Shown one piece after another: positions 1 to 8,447 of a stretch of DNA of 64,000 bases; within the stretch, counting starts at the first letter, position 1, and every line of letters begins with the position of its first letter. Under the pieces are notes generated by a model, which did not search any database, was not told the origin of the DNA, and was given only the letters and a program-made list of their open reading frames with translations. A program made the translations under genes and the position numbers. Origin of the DNA: Pseudomonas lurida (GTDB lineage: Bacteria; Pseudomonadota; Gammaproteobacteria; Pseudomonadales; Pseudomonadaceae); contig NZ_JAAMRE010000031.1 in NCBI RefSeq assembly GCF_013522705.1, positions 1 to 64,000 on the forward strand, written 5' to 3'.

Positions 1-346
1 CACGGTTGACCACGCCCCAGCGCGTGGGCAAATGGCCGAGGAACAGATTCTCGGCCACGCTCATTTCCGGCACCAGATGCAGCTCCTGGTGAATCACCGC
101 CACGCCGCTGGCGATGCTGTCGGCGGCGCATTTGAAGGCCATGGTCTGCGTGCCGATCTGCACCGTGCCGCTGCTCGGGATATAGGCCCCGCCGAGGATC
201 TTCAGCAGCGTCGACTTGCCCGCGCCGTTTTCGCCCATCAAGGCGTGCACCTGCCCCGGGTGGGCGGTGAAGCAGATACCGTCCAGCGCCTTGACGCCGG
301 GGAAGGTTTTGCCGATGCCGTCGAAGCGCAAAGCCGCAGCGGTCAT
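1..346 (-). CDS. araG: L-arabinose ABC transporter ATP-binding protein (N-terminal part)
   Basis: This is the first 115 residues of a sugar-importer ATPase; the rest lies outside the window. The Walker A motif GENGAGKST is at about residues 39-47 and the Q-loop region reads [20 protein letters not shown], which is typical of the first of the two ATPase domains of AraG, RbsA and MglA. The ATG overlaps the araF stop codon as ATGA, so the two are translationally coupled. In this family the ATPase sits on the inner face of the membrane and drives uptake of the sugar delivered by the periplasmic binding protein. The araG name rests on the neighbouring arabinose-binding protein; the fragment alone would also fit a ribose or galactose transporter. 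Confidence 0.9.
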   Translation of the reverse strand, partial: MTAAALRFDGIGKTFPGVKALDGICFTAHPGQVHALMGENGAGKSTLLKILGGAYIPSSGTVQIGTQTMAFKCAADSIASGVAVIHQELHLVPEMSVAENLFLGHLPTRWGVVNR

Positions 347-1332
347 TTCCACAGCCCGATCTTGGTCAGTTCTTCCTGGAAGTTGGCGCGGGTGATCAGG
401 GTGACTTCATCCATGGCGGTGTACTTGGCCGGTTCCTTACCGGTGGTGACCCACTCGTACATCGCCAACGCGGTGTTGTAACCCTCGATATGCGGGCTTG
501 GCAGCATCGAGCCGAAGAAGCCGCTGTTCGGTTTTTTCAGCTCGCCGATGGCGTCGGTGCCGTTGATGCCGATACCGATCACATTAGCCGCCTTGAAACC
601 GGCCGCTTCGGTGGCGCGTACGCCGCCGAGCACGGTGTTGTCGTTCATGCCGCCGATGATCAGGTTTTTCGCCGCGCCGGGCAGTTTGACCAGGGCCGAG
701 TTGGTGGCGTCCATGCTGCCGGGAACGTCGAGGGTTTTCAGCGGTGCGGTGAGGATATGGTCTGCAGGGATGCCGGCTTTTTTCAGCGAATCCATCGAAC
801 CGTCGGTGCGTTTCTTGCCGGTATCGAGTTCGTTGTAGGTGGTAATCACCGCGTAAGTTTCTTTCCAGTCCCAGCCGCGTTTTTTCGCTTCATCCGCCAT
901 GGCCGCGCCCTGCTTCTGGCCCACTTCAAAGGCCGCCATACCCAGGTACGGCACGTCTTCCATGAACTTGCCCTTGGCATCGACAAAACGGTCGTCCACC
1001 GCCATGACTTTCAGGTCGTTGACTTTGGCCTTAGCCACGATAGCCGGGCCGAGGGACACATCCGGCGGGCAGATCACAAAACCCTTGGCGCCGTTGGCGG
1101 CCAGGCTGTCGATGGCCGAGAGGGTTTTTTCGCCGTCGGGCACGGCGATCTTGATCACGGTAAAGCCATGCTCCTTGCCGGCTTTTTCGGCGAAGGCCCA
1201 CTCGGTCTGGAACCAGGGTTCTTCGGCCTGTTTGACCAGAAAACCGATTTTGACGGGTTCGGCGGCCAGGGCGAAGGAACTGAGGCCGCTGAGCGCAACG
1301 GCGGTAGCAAGCACACGTAAGGCTTTTTTCAT
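343..1332 (-). CDS. araF: L-arabinose-binding periplasmic protein
   Basis: This 329-residue protein begins with a classical signal peptide ([17 protein letters not shown], with cleavage likely after ALA near residue 24) and continues as a type I periplasmic sugar-binding protein. The mature start [20 protein letters not shown] is the AraF-type first strand and binding loop. It should capture L-arabinose in the periplasm for the AraGH importer. The ATG at 1332 is preferred because AGAGG lies 8 bases upstream; a GTG nine bases earlier overlaps that ribosome-binding site. The gene runs directly into araG with a 4-base overlap. An SDR dehydrogenase gene lies just upstream on the same strand, which suggests an arabinose catabolic unit. 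Confidence 0.95.
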   Translation of the reverse strand: MKKALRVLATAVALSGLSSFALAAEPVKIGFLVKQAEEPWFQTEWAFAEKAGKEHGFTVIKIAVPDGEKTLSAIDSLAANGAKGFVICPPDVSLGPAIVAKAKVNDLKVMAVDDRFVDAKGKFMEDVPYLGMAAFEVGQKQGAAMADEAKKRGWDWKETYAVITTYNELDTGKKRTDGSMDSLKKAGIPADHILTAPLKTLDVPGSMDATNSALVKLPGAAKNLIIGGMNDNTVLGGVRATEAAGFKAANVIGIGINGTDAIGELKKPNSGFFGSMLPSPHIEGYNTALAMYEWVTTGKEPAKYTAMDEVTLITRANFQEELTKIGLWK

Positions 1333-1370
1333 GAACGGCACCTCTTGTTGTTATGGGAGAGCAGCGGGTT

Positions 1371-2192
1371 TTAGTCGTGGTACATCACAGACCGCCCGCC
1401 ATCGATCATCAGGCAGGTGGCATTGATAAAAGGCGCTTCGTCGGTGGCCAGGAACAGCGCCGTCATCGCCACCTCGACCGGCTGGCCGATGCGCTTGGGT
1501 GGGTGCAGGTCGAAGGCGCGCTGACGCTCGGCGTGGGGGTCGGGGAAACCGTTCCAGTAGTCCACATTGAGTTGGGTTTCGATATAACCCGGCGCGATGG
1601 CATTTACGCGGATGCCTTTGGGCGCATATTCGATGCCCAGGGCACGGGTCAGGCCGAGCAGGCCATGCTTGGCGACCGGGTACGGGAAGCAACCGGGAAT
1701 GATGTGACTGGAATGGGTGGAAGCGATATTGATGATGTTGCCGATGCCCTGTTCGATCATGTGCGGCAGCACCGTGCGGCAGCCGAACCAGGCTCCGTCG
1801 AGGTCGATGGCGAAGCAGCGGCGCCAGTCTTCGTCGGTCATCTCCAATGGGTCACGGAACACATTGACGCCGGCGCAGTTGACCAACACATCCACGCGCC
1901 CGAAACGCTCGATGGCCAGGCTGACCAGCGCCTGCCACTGCTCCTTCACGGTGATATCGATAGGCAGCGCATGGATCCGGGCGCCACGTTCGCGCCAGCG
2001 GGCGGCTACGGCTTGGACTTTCTCACCCTGGATATCGCCGATCACCAACTGCGCCTGCTGGGCCTGGAAACACGCGACGATTGCCTCGCCAATGCCTTGG
2101 GCGGCACCGGTGATAATCACCACCTTGCTTTTGAGACGCTCGCCGTAGGTAGGCTCGGGCACCACGGGTAAGGACAACGGTTGTGCCTGCAT
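1371..2192 (-). CDS. SDR family oxidoreductase, probable aldose 1-dehydrogenase
   Basis: This 273-residue classical short-chain dehydrogenase has the NAD-binding motif TGAAQGIG at residues 28-35, an NCAG strand, and the catalytic YxxxK pair at Y171 and K175. It carries an unusual 20-residue N-terminal extension before the Rossmann fold. It lies 38 bases upstream of araF on the same strand. Pseudomonads oxidise arabinose through a non-phosphorylated route, so L-arabinose (or D-galactose) 1-dehydrogenase is a reasonable inference from position; the fold alone does not fix the substrate. The start at 2192 has an AGGTGA ribosome-binding site 5 bases upstream. Confidence 0.85.
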   Translation of the reverse strand: MQAQPLSLPVVPEPTYGERLKSKVVIITGAAQGIGEAIVACFQAQQAQLVIGDIQGEKVQAVAARWRERGARIHALPIDITVKEQWQALVSLAIERFGRVDVLVNCAGVNVFRDPLEMTDEDWRRCFAIDLDGAWFGCRTVLPHMIEQGIGNIINIASTHSSHIIPGCFPYPVAKHGLLGLTRALGIEYAPKGIRVNAIAPGYIETQLNVDYWNGFPDPHAERQRAFDLHPPKRIGQPVEVAMTALFLATDEAPFINATCLMIDGGRSVMYHD

Positions 2193-2303
2193 CGCTTCAC
2201 CTGTTTTATTTTTGGTAGTGAGTGCTGATGCCGCCGACTATAAACCCAGACCCCGAAACATCTCAATATATAAATTTGCATCCCATAATGTGAGAGAAGA
2301 TAT

Positions 2304-2330
2304 AAAAAAACCGGCATTAAGATGCCGGTT
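2304..2330 (-). terminator. Rho-independent terminator after the GNAT gene
   Basis: The arms AACCGGCAT and ATGCCGGTT form a 9-bp stem with a 4-base loop. On the minus strand the stem is followed by a run of seven T residues, so it ends the acetyltransferase transcript before the SDR gene. Confidence 0.85.
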
Positions 2331-2361
2331 TATTGAGCAATCGCTACGGCGGCTTTCAGCC

Positions 2362-2841
2362 TCAGCCCAAGGCAAAGTCGCGCAACGCGTCGCCTTCCAT
2401 GCGATAACGCACCCACTCTTCCTGGGGCTGGGCGCCGATGGACTTATAGAAAGCAATCGCCGGCTCGTTCCAGTCCAGCACGCTCCACTCGAAACGACCA
2501 CAGCCGTTGTCGAAGGCGATCTTGGCCAAGTGGCGCAACAGCTTCTTGCCTGCCCCGCCGCCGCGTTGTTCCGGGTTGATGTAGAGGTCTTCGAGGTACA
2601 AACAGTTGCTGCCCAGCCAGGTGGAGTAGCTGAAAAAGAATACCGCGAAGCCGATCGGCACACCGTCTCGCGAGCAGATCAGGCCATGGGCAGTCGCACC
2701 TTCGCCAAACAGGCTGCGCTGGATATCCGCCACGCTGGCGATCACCTCATGCCGGGCCTTTTCGTACTCGGCGAGCTCGGTGATGAAAGTCAGGATCTGC
2801 GCAGCGTCACTGGGCACGGCGGGACGAATCTCGATGGTCAT
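2362..2841 (-). CDS. GNAT family N-acetyltransferase
   Basis: This 159-residue single-domain protein has the GNAT fold. The acetyl-CoA pyrophosphate loop is the segment INPEQRGGGAGKKLLRHLAK (R-G-G-G-A-G-K), preceded by the strand YLEDLYI and followed by the late motif RFEWSVLDWNEPAIAFYKSIGA. The W-N-x-x-A-I-x-F-Y-x-x-x-G-A ending is typical of diamine and spermidine acetyltransferase-like members. It is a one-gene transcript with its own terminator. The acetyl acceptor cannot be deduced from the sequence; polyamine-like amines or amino acids are possible. Confidence 0.9.
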   Translation of the reverse strand: MTIEIRPAVPSDAAQILTFITELAEYEKARHEVIASVADIQRSLFGEGATAHGLICSRDGVPIGFAVFFFSYSTWLGSNCLYLEDLYINPEQRGGGAGKKLLRHLAKIAFDNGCGRFEWSVLDWNEPAIAFYKSIGAQPQEEWVRYRMEGDALRDFALG

Positions 2842-3060
2842 GGGCGAGCCTTGGCAATGTGAAAGGCCACATATTAAGACGCTTCGATGAGCGATTGCAG
2901 CGCAATTTTATGCGCTGCGGGGTGCCGTCGTTGTGGCCGGGTGCGCTGTCACACAAATTCTTACAGGCGACTTGATACCGTTCGTCGCCCTTAAGGCACG
3001 ATCAATAAACACCGGCTGACCAATAGAGGGTAAGGACATTAATCATATGGAGACACCCTC

Positions 3061-3393
3061 ATGAACCATTCCAAATGTGCTGCCCTCGCCCTCGCCGGCC
3101 TGCTGTCCGCGGTTTCCCTGAGCAGCTTCGCGGCGACTTCGTCCACCGGCCCGACCAACCCGGACGCCACCACCGAATCGCAGAAGTCCATGGGCACGGG
3201 CCTGGACACCAATGGCGGCGCGGTGATCGATAACACCAACGCCGCCGACCCGCACACCCAGGGCCACGACACCCAGCGCCAGGCACCGGCTGCGGTAGGC
3301 AATGGCAAGATGGGTCCATCGGTGAACGAGCCGAAGATCAACAAAGGCGACGACTCGAACCTGCCGGGCGCGCCTAAACAACCGACACCTTGA
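3061..3393 (+). CDS. Small secreted hypothetical protein
   Basis: This 110-residue protein has a clear signal peptide (MNHSKCAALALAGLLSAVSL, cleavage near SFA-ATS, residues 22-25). The mature part of about 85 residues is rich in Asn, Asp, Gly, Pro and Thr, has no cysteine and looks intrinsically disordered. A GGAGA ribosome-binding site lies 7 bases before the ATG. It heads a run of three small genes on the plus strand. I do not recognise a family with a known function; a periplasmic stress or envelope role is only a guess. Confidence 0.8.
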   Translation: MNHSKCAALALAGLLSAVSLSSFAATSSTGPTNPDATTESQKSMGTGLDTNGGAVIDNTNAADPHTQGHDTQRQAPAAVGNGKMGPSVNEPKINKGDDSNLPGAPKQPTP

Positions 3394-3444
3394 TCCATCG
3401 TACGCCAGCCGAACACCCGATCATTTCCCCATGAAGAGGTACGC

Positions 3445-3711
3445 ATGAACGTCGATAAGAACCTTGAAAAAGAAGTCCTCACCCGCCTGCTGCACGCCCA
3501 TCCCCACGGTTTGGGCAAGGAAGTGCTGGACAACTACCGCGGCGAAAAAGAGGTCGCCAGTGCCTTGGCGTTCCTCCAGGACCGTGGATTGATCAAGGAT
3601 GGTCATGTGACCACCGACGCTGCCGGTGAATATGCGTTGAACCTGCCGATCAAGCTGACCGCGTCGGGTGTCGATGAAGCGCGCAAGCTGGAAAGCGCAG
3701 ACGCTCAGTAA
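3445..3711 (+). CDS. Small winged-helix-like hypothetical protein
   Basis: This 88-residue soluble protein begins MNVDKNLEKEVLTRLLHAH. Its pattern of two helices, a short helix containing ASALAFLQDRGLIKDG and a beta hairpin before ITTDAAGEY-like sequence resembles a winged-helix domain, as seen in small regulators. It lies 51 bases after the secreted protein gene, and the ATG is preceded by GAAGAGG. No residue pattern identifies a target or ligand. The winged-helix reading is by eye only. Confidence 0.75.
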   Translation: MNVDKNLEKEVLTRLLHAHPHGLGKEVLDNYRGEKEVASALAFLQDRGLIKDGHVTTDAAGEYALNLPIKLTASGVDEARKLESADAQ

Positions 3712-3761
3712 TTCATTTTGTCTGGTCTGGCCCTGGCGACAGGGCCAGTAGGAGTATCGCA

Positions 3762-4142
3762 ATGCCTCTTGGAAGCAAAGCCAAATACACCGCCGCACAG
3801 AAACGCAAAGCCGCCCGTATCGAGCACAGTTACGAGGATAAAGGCGTGCCAAAGGCCGAAGCCGAAGCGCGCGCCTGGGCCACGGTCAACAAGCAATCCG
3901 GTGGTGGCGAAAAAGCCGGCGGTTCCGGCCAGCGCAAGGCCCCGGCGAAGAAAGCCGAGGATCGTCAGGCATCGGCCAAACGCGCTGCCGCCAGCCGCGA
4001 GGGACATCCGCGCAACAGCCGTGCGGCGTTAAGCGCCCAGACCAAGCAAAGCTTGCTCAAAGAAGCTCGGGCGAAGGATATCCCCGGGCGTTCGAGCATG
4101 CGCAAGGATGAATTGATCGAGGCGTTGAAGAAGGCGCGTTAA
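3762..4142 (+). CDS. Small basic protein with Rho_N/SAP-like C-terminal helix pair
   Basis: This 126-residue, very basic protein starts MPLGSKAKYTAAQKRKAARI and has a Gly/Lys/Ala-rich middle (residues 45-85). It ends with a helix-turn-helix element, LLKEARAKDIPGRSSMRKDE followed by LIEALKKAR, which resembles the N-terminal domain of Rho and SAP-type nucleic-acid-binding modules. The N-terminal half resembles short plasmid-stabilisation-like proteins found on many proteobacterial chromosomes. A nucleic-acid-binding role is inferred from charge and motif. A GGAG ribosome-binding site lies 8 bases before the ATG. Confidence 0.8.
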   Translation: MPLGSKAKYTAAQKRKAARIEHSYEDKGVPKAEAEARAWATVNKQSGGGEKAGGSGQRKAPAKKAEDRQASAKRAAASREGHPRNSRAALSAQTKQSLLKEARAKDIPGRSSMRKDELIEALKKAR

Positions 4143-4163
4143 CCCTGCTCTGACGCCAATGTC

Positions 4164-4199
4164 ACCGATGTGAGGGCGCGCACGTCCTCACATCGGTGG
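4164..4199. repeat. Perfect 13-bp inverted repeat between convergent genes
   Basis: CACCGATGTGAGG and CCTCACATCGGTG flank a 10-base loop, just after the last plus-strand small gene and 4 bases from the end of the kinase gene on the minus strand. There is no T-tract on either side, so it is either a bidirectional 3'-end stabilising hairpin or a terminator of non-canonical form. Confidence 0.7.
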
Positions 4200-4203
4200 C
4201 GTG

Positions 4204-5121
4204 TTATCCGTTGAGGAAAGCGTCGACTTCGCCAGCGCCCGGCGATGTGGCCGGGCCCCGACGGGTCACCGCCAATGCCGCTGCGGCATTGGCACGGCGC
4301 GCCGATTCCACCGGCGTGAGGCCTTGGGCAAGGCCGGCCATCATTACCCCTGCGTGCGCATCCCCGGCGCCGTTGCTGTCCACTGCCCGTACCTTGAACC
4401 CCGGCACGTGGTCGATGTGGGCGCCCCTCCCTACCCAGCAGCCATTCGGCCCGTCGCGCACCACCAGCAGCGCGTCGGCGGGCAGGTGCCGAGCGAGCGC
4501 GGACAGGGCCTGCGCGATGTCCACCGCGCCGGTGAATGCCAGCGCCTCGGGAGCGTTACTGGTCCAGATATCGATGCGCGGCAGCAGTACATGCATCAGG
4601 GCCGAATCAGGCGCTTTGACCAAAGGCCCCGGATCGAACACCACCACAATGGCGCGCGGCAGCGCCAGCACCCAGTCAATCAGCGGTTGCGCCTTGCCTT
4701 CCAATAACAGGCTGTAGCCGCTCACATAGACATAATCACCTGCATGCGGCGCCACGCTGGCGAGGTCTTCGGCACTGAGGTCACCCTCGGCGCCGAGGCG
4801 GGAAATGAAGGTGCGCTCCGTGGACGCTTCGGTCAGGGCAACGCACAAGCCGGTGTCCTTGCCAGTGCTGGGCGCAAGGGCTATCTCGATGCCGTCCGCC
4901 TGCATTGCCGCGCGGGCCAGGTCGCCGAAACGCCCGGTACCATGGCGCCCCAGGTACACCACCGGCATCCCGTTGCGGCGTGCGGCGGCCATCACGTTGA
5001 AGCCCCCGCCGGTTTCGAAGCTGGCCGATTGCGCCAACACGTCGCCACCGGATTCGGGCAACGCATCGAGGGCCATGACCAGGTCGACAATAACCTGACC
5101 GGTGTGCAGCAACCTATACAT
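4204..5121 (-). CDS. PfkB family carbohydrate/nucleoside kinase (YegV-like)
   Basis: This 305-residue ribokinase-family protein begins MYRLLHTGQVIVDLVMALDA, contains the substrate-binding stretch GGGFNVMAAARRNGMPVVYL with the N-terminal di-glycine signature, and has the C-terminal PfkB signature with the catalytic base in AVDSNGAGDAHAGVMMAG. It should phosphorylate a sugar or nucleoside in the cytoplasm. The start at 5121 was chosen because it matches the family N-terminus; the reading frame is open further upstream. It overlaps the permease stop by 8 bases, so it is the last gene of a coupled operon. Position and family match YegV of E. coli; the substrate is unknown. Confidence 0.88.
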   Translation of the reverse strand: MYRLLHTGQVIVDLVMALDALPESGGDVLAQSASFETGGGFNVMAAARRNGMPVVYLGRHGTGRFGDLARAAMQADGIEIALAPSTGKDTGLCVALTEASTERTFISRLGAEGDLSAEDLASVAPHAGDYVYVSGYSLLLEGKAQPLIDWVLALPRAIVVVFDPGPLVKAPDSALMHVLLPRIDIWTSNAPEALAFTGAVDIAQALSALARHLPADALLVVRDGPNGCWVGRGAHIDHVPGFKVRAVDSNGAGDAHAGVMMAGLAQGLTPVESARRANAAAALAVTRRGPATSPGAGEVDAFLNG

Positions 5122-6580
5122 GCGCGCCCTCGACCAGCGCCGGACGGCGATCGGAGGCGCCACCCAGTACGGCATAAAGGCCACCCGCAACTAGGAACGT
5201 TACGATCCAGCCCAGGCCGTTGTGGCCCAGCCAGGAATCAGACAATGGTCCGGCAAACCAGATGTTGTCGGCGGTGGTGCCAATGGTGGTGAAGCTGAAA
5301 CCCAACACGATCGCCACGGCCCAGGCGCCGAACGCGCGCCATTCCACGCCGCCGCGATACCAATAGGCGCTGCTGGGGCTGACGTCCAGCAAATCCTTGG
5401 CGCTGTAGTAGTGACGGTGAATCAGATCGACCACGAAGATCCCGACCCACGCAGTAATCGGCACCGCCAGCAGCGAAATGAAGGTGATGAACGGGCCATA
5501 GAAACTGTCGGCGATCAGCATGAAGTAAATCGAACCGGCGAAAATCGCCACGATATCGACGATCACCGCATGCACGCGCTTGACCTTCAGGCCGAGCGTC
5601 AAGGTGGTGAGGCCGGCCGAATACACCGACAGGTTGTTTGACAGCAACAGCCCGCCGAACGCGGTGATCAGGTACGGCACGGCCATCCAGGTGGGCAGCA
5701 TGTCGCGGATCGCGATGATCGGGTCCGTGGCCGCCGCCAGGTCATTGTTGCCCACCGACAGCAGACCGCCGAGGGTGATCAACAGTACCAGCGGGATACC
5801 CGCGCCAAATGCGGCGGACGCCACCAGTCGTGCGGCCTTGACGCTGCGGTGCTGGTAGCGCGACATATCGGCACCGGCATTGGCCCAGCCGATACCGGTA
5901 CCGGCGGCCATGGTGCCGATGCCGATGATCATCGCGCTCAGCGGAGCCGGGGCGGCGTTGAAGACGGCACTCCAGTCGATGGTGGCGCAGAGAAAACCGC
6001 CCACCAGGATGTTCAGCGCACCGAACACATAGGTGGCCCACTTCTGGATCACCAGCAAGGTGGCGTGGCCCAGGCCGGAGACGGCCAGGGTCAGCAGCAC
6101 GAAGATGCCGATAAAGATCAGGGTCAGCACCGGCGCGCTTTTGGCCTCGACCGCCGAGCCGAACAGAATCGAACACAGCGACAGCAGCACAAACGCGGCG
6201 GTGGTGGTGTTGACGGTTTCCCAGCCCAGGCGCGACATCAGCGAGACCAGCGTCGGACCGATATTGCCGCGCACGCCGAAAATGGCTCGGGACAGTGTCA
6301 GGCTGGGCGCGCGGCCCCGTCGGCCGGCGATGGAAATGATGCCCACCACGGCAAAGGAACCGGCGGCGCCGAGGATTGCCACGATCACTGCCTGCCAGAT
6401 CGCCAGGCCGCGAAACGCCACCAACGTGGCGCCCAGCGGCAAACCGAGGATGCTGATATTGGCGGCGAACCACACCCAGAACAGTTGCAGCGGGTGGCCG
6501 TTGCACTCCCCTTCCGGAACGGGCTCGATACCGCGTGTTTCCAATTGCCCGGCGCCTTGGCCGGAAGTCATGCTGCCCAT
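5114..6580 (-). CDS. NCS1 family permease (purine/cytosine/nucleoside type)
   Basis: This 488-residue membrane protein has about 12 hydrophobic segments and the N-terminal motif region FWVWFAANISILGLPLGATL followed by GRAPSLTLSRAIFG, as in CodB and related NCS1 transporters. It should import a nucleobase, nucleoside or similar small heterocycle by cation symport through the inner membrane. It is followed by the PfkB kinase (8-base overlap) and preceded, after a 73-base gap, by the ADP-ribosylglycohydrolase gene. In the comparable E. coli set the transporter is YegT, from a different family (nucleoside:H+ symporter). Confidence 0.88.
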   Translation of the reverse strand: MGSMTSGQGAGQLETRGIEPVPEGECNGHPLQLFWVWFAANISILGLPLGATLVAFRGLAIWQAVIVAILGAAGSFAVVGIISIAGRRGRAPSLTLSRAIFGVRGNIGPTLVSLMSRLGWETVNTTTAAFVLLSLCSILFGSAVEAKSAPVLTLIFIGIFVLLTLAVSGLGHATLLVIQKWATYVFGALNILVGGFLCATIDWSAVFNAAPAPLSAMIIGIGTMAAGTGIGWANAGADMSRYQHRSVKAARLVASAAFGAGIPLVLLITLGGLLSVGNNDLAAATDPIIAIRDMLPTWMAVPYLITAFGGLLLSNNLSVYSAGLTTLTLGLKVKRVHAVIVDIVAIFAGSIYFMLIADSFYGPFITFISLLAVPITAWVGIFVVDLIHRHYYSAKDLLDVSPSSAYWYRGGVEWRAFGAWAVAIVLGFSFTTIGTTADNIWFAGPLSDSWLGHNGLGWIVTFLVAGGLYAVLGGASDRRPALVEGAHV

Positions 6581-6653
6581 CGTGGTGCTCCTGATGCCTG
6601 TAGTTGTTATGTGATGGCAAATGGTTAGAGGGTTAACCCGTCATCCTGACTGT

Positions 6654-7667
6654 TCAATCATGTGCTTGACGCAAGGCCAGCAGCCCCTGGACCAGGGGCT
6701 GCAGATCCAGGCCATTGACCCGCCTGATCTGCTCGATCATCGCCGACGGCCAGCACGGCATGCCCAGGCAAGCGCCGAGCATGGCGCCGAGCATGGCCGC
6801 GATGGTGTCGGTGTCCCCGCCGAGGCTGGCGGCCAGGCACAGGGCATCCAGCGCCGTCAGCTTGCCCACCGCCACTTGCTGCGCAAGGGCGAACGACACC
6901 ACCACCGACTCCTGGGAGGCAACGGAAGTGCCGATCAACTCGTACAGCAAGTCGGCGAACAGCGCCGTGTCGCCACTGCCGACGCTCAGGGTACGCGCCC
7001 AACTGATGCGGGTGGAAATCCGCCCGCCGGCAATCCAATGCCCGTGGGTTTCAGCCTGCTGGGCCATTTGAGTGCCGATGTTCAAGGCTTCGCCCAGGTC
7101 CGCACCGTTGATGCCGGCCGAGACCACCGCCGCCACCGCCGCCGCGCTGGAAATCCCCAAGGTGGTGTTATGGGTGACCTGGCACGCCTGGATCACCGCC
7201 TGGATAAACCGCGCCGAGTCGTTGACGTCGGCGGCAATGCCCACGGGCGTAATGCGCATGGCGGCGCCGTTGGTGGTGCCATAGCGCCCGGACTCTTCCG
7301 GGGTATGGCCGGCGAGGATCATGTCGATGGCGCGCTTGGTGGAAGGGCCGAGCAAATCCTGGGAGCCCTTGGCGCGCATGCTCGCTTCCCATTCGATCAG
7401 CCGATGGGCGAGCACCGAGGGTTGGATCGTGCCCTGCCCCTGCACCAGCAGCTCGCCCACGAGGATGGCTTGTTCGGTGTCATCGGTGATGGAGCCGGCC
7501 GGCATGTTGGGGGCGATGGGCTGGTCGGCGTGGGCGTCGACCAGCGTGGTGATAGCGCCGAAACGCGCGCGAACCTGTTCACGGCTCAGAGACTGGGTGG
7601 GCATGCCCAGGGCATCGCCCAGGGCCAGGCCGTAGAAGGCGCCGAGGGCGCGGTCATGCGGAGTCAT
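6654..7667 (-). CDS. ADP-ribosylglycohydrolase family protein (YegU-like)
   Basis: This 337-residue all-helical DraG-type protein begins ALGAFYGLALGDALGMPTQS. It has the metal-binding motif SITDDTEQ at residues 59-66 and the second metal motif GGDTDTIAAMLGAM at residues 283-296. These are the di-magnesium site residues that cleave N- or O-glycosidic ADP-ribose bonds; related members split ADP-ribosylated proteins, small ribosides or other N-glycosides. The start overlaps the upstream regulator stop by 4 bases. With a nucleobase-type permease and a ribokinase-type enzyme alongside, hydrolysis of a small N-ribosyl compound is a plausible inference. Confidence 0.9.
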   Translation of the reverse strand: MTPHDRALGAFYGLALGDALGMPTQSLSREQVRARFGAITTLVDAHADQPIAPNMPAGSITDDTEQAILVGELLVQGQGTIQPSVLAHRLIEWEASMRAKGSQDLLGPSTKRAIDMILAGHTPEESGRYGTTNGAAMRITPVGIAADVNDSARFIQAVIQACQVTHNTTLGISSAAAVAAVVSAGINGADLGEALNIGTQMAQQAETHGHWIAGGRISTRISWARTLSVGSGDTALFADLLYELIGTSVASQESVVVSFALAQQVAVGKLTALDALCLAASLGGDTDTIAAMLGAMLGACLGMPCWPSAMIEQIRRVNGLDLQPLVQGLLALRQAHD

Positions 7668-8377
7668 TTGGCGGTTCCGAATTGCAGGTGCAGGCGAAAG
7701 TGCACAGGGTCTAGAAGGCTTTCGACGTACTCCATGAAACGCCCACGGCGGTCATAGGTGGTGCGTGACGCCTTCAGAAACACTGTGCCGGCCGTACGCC
7801 CGAGCAACTCGGCGTCCGCAGCGCTCAGAGGCTCGGCACCGATCCACTGATCGCCGTCGGCGCCGATATAGCCGTAGGCCGCGAGGGTGATGGTCAGGGA
7901 ATTGTCGATCAAGCCCACGCGGGGCAGGCTTTCCAGACTCCCGGAGGCCGGCATCAACGAGCGCTCCAAGGACACGGCAGTGCCGTCGGTAGTGCGCCGG
8001 CGGCGGTCGAGGGCGATGAATTGGTCGCTGCCGAAGCGGCTGCGCAGGTCCTCTCGCGTCACAGCTTCCAGGCGCAGCACCTCGGTGTTCACCAGTGCGC
8101 CCGTGTCGGCCAGGGCCTGGGCCCAGCCATTGGCTTGATCGAGCACCATGCCATCGAAGGTGACGATGGAGCCGACCCCGCTTTGGGTGGCGATGTAATT
8201 GCGCCGCTTGAGTTCGGCCAGTGCCTCGCGCAACGTGCCTCGGCTGACCGCAAACTCTTCAGCCAACTGGTGCTCCCCCGGCAGCAGGAAACCGTCGGCC
8301 ATCACCCCGCCTTCGATACGGCGAATGAGTTCGTCGACGACGCGTTTTTTCTTATCAAATCGGACATGTCTAATCAT
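7664..8377 (-). CDS. GntR/HutC family transcriptional regulator (YegW-like)
   Basis: This regulator has a GntR winged helix at residues 10-75 (recognition region LAEEFAVSRGTLREALAELK) and a C-terminal UTRA ligand-binding domain. The ATG at 8377 gives 237 residues; a TTG two codons upstream is possible. It is the first gene of the operon and overlaps the ADP-ribosylglycohydrolase start by 4 bases. HutC-type regulators usually repress their own operon and are released by a pathway metabolite. An inverted repeat over its start codon (8364-8379) could be the operator. Confidence 0.9.
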   Translation of the reverse strand: MIRHVRFDKKKRVVDELIRRIEGGVMADGFLLPGEHQLAEEFAVSRGTLREALAELKRRNYIATQSGVGSIVTFDGMVLDQANGWAQALADTGALVNTEVLRLEAVTREDLRSRFGSDQFIALDRRRRTTDGTAVSLERSLMPASGSLESLPRVGLIDNSLTITLAAYGYIGADGDQWIGAEPLSAADAELLGRTAGTVFLKASRTTYDRRGRFMEYVESLLDPVHFRLHLQFGTAK

Positions 8378-8379
8378 GT
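8364..8379. promoter_or_regulatory. Candidate autoregulatory operator of the GntR regulator
   Basis: The sequence ACATGTCTAATCATGT is an interrupted palindrome (ACATG, 6 bases, CATGT) that covers the start codon of the regulator. Position and symmetry fit an autorepressor site. No second copy was searched for by computation. Confidence 0.4.
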
Positions 8380-8447
8380 ACAAATTGATAACCGAAAGCC
8401 CCCATCAGCGGCAAGCGAATTATGTCAGGGCCGTGTAAAAACTGAAC

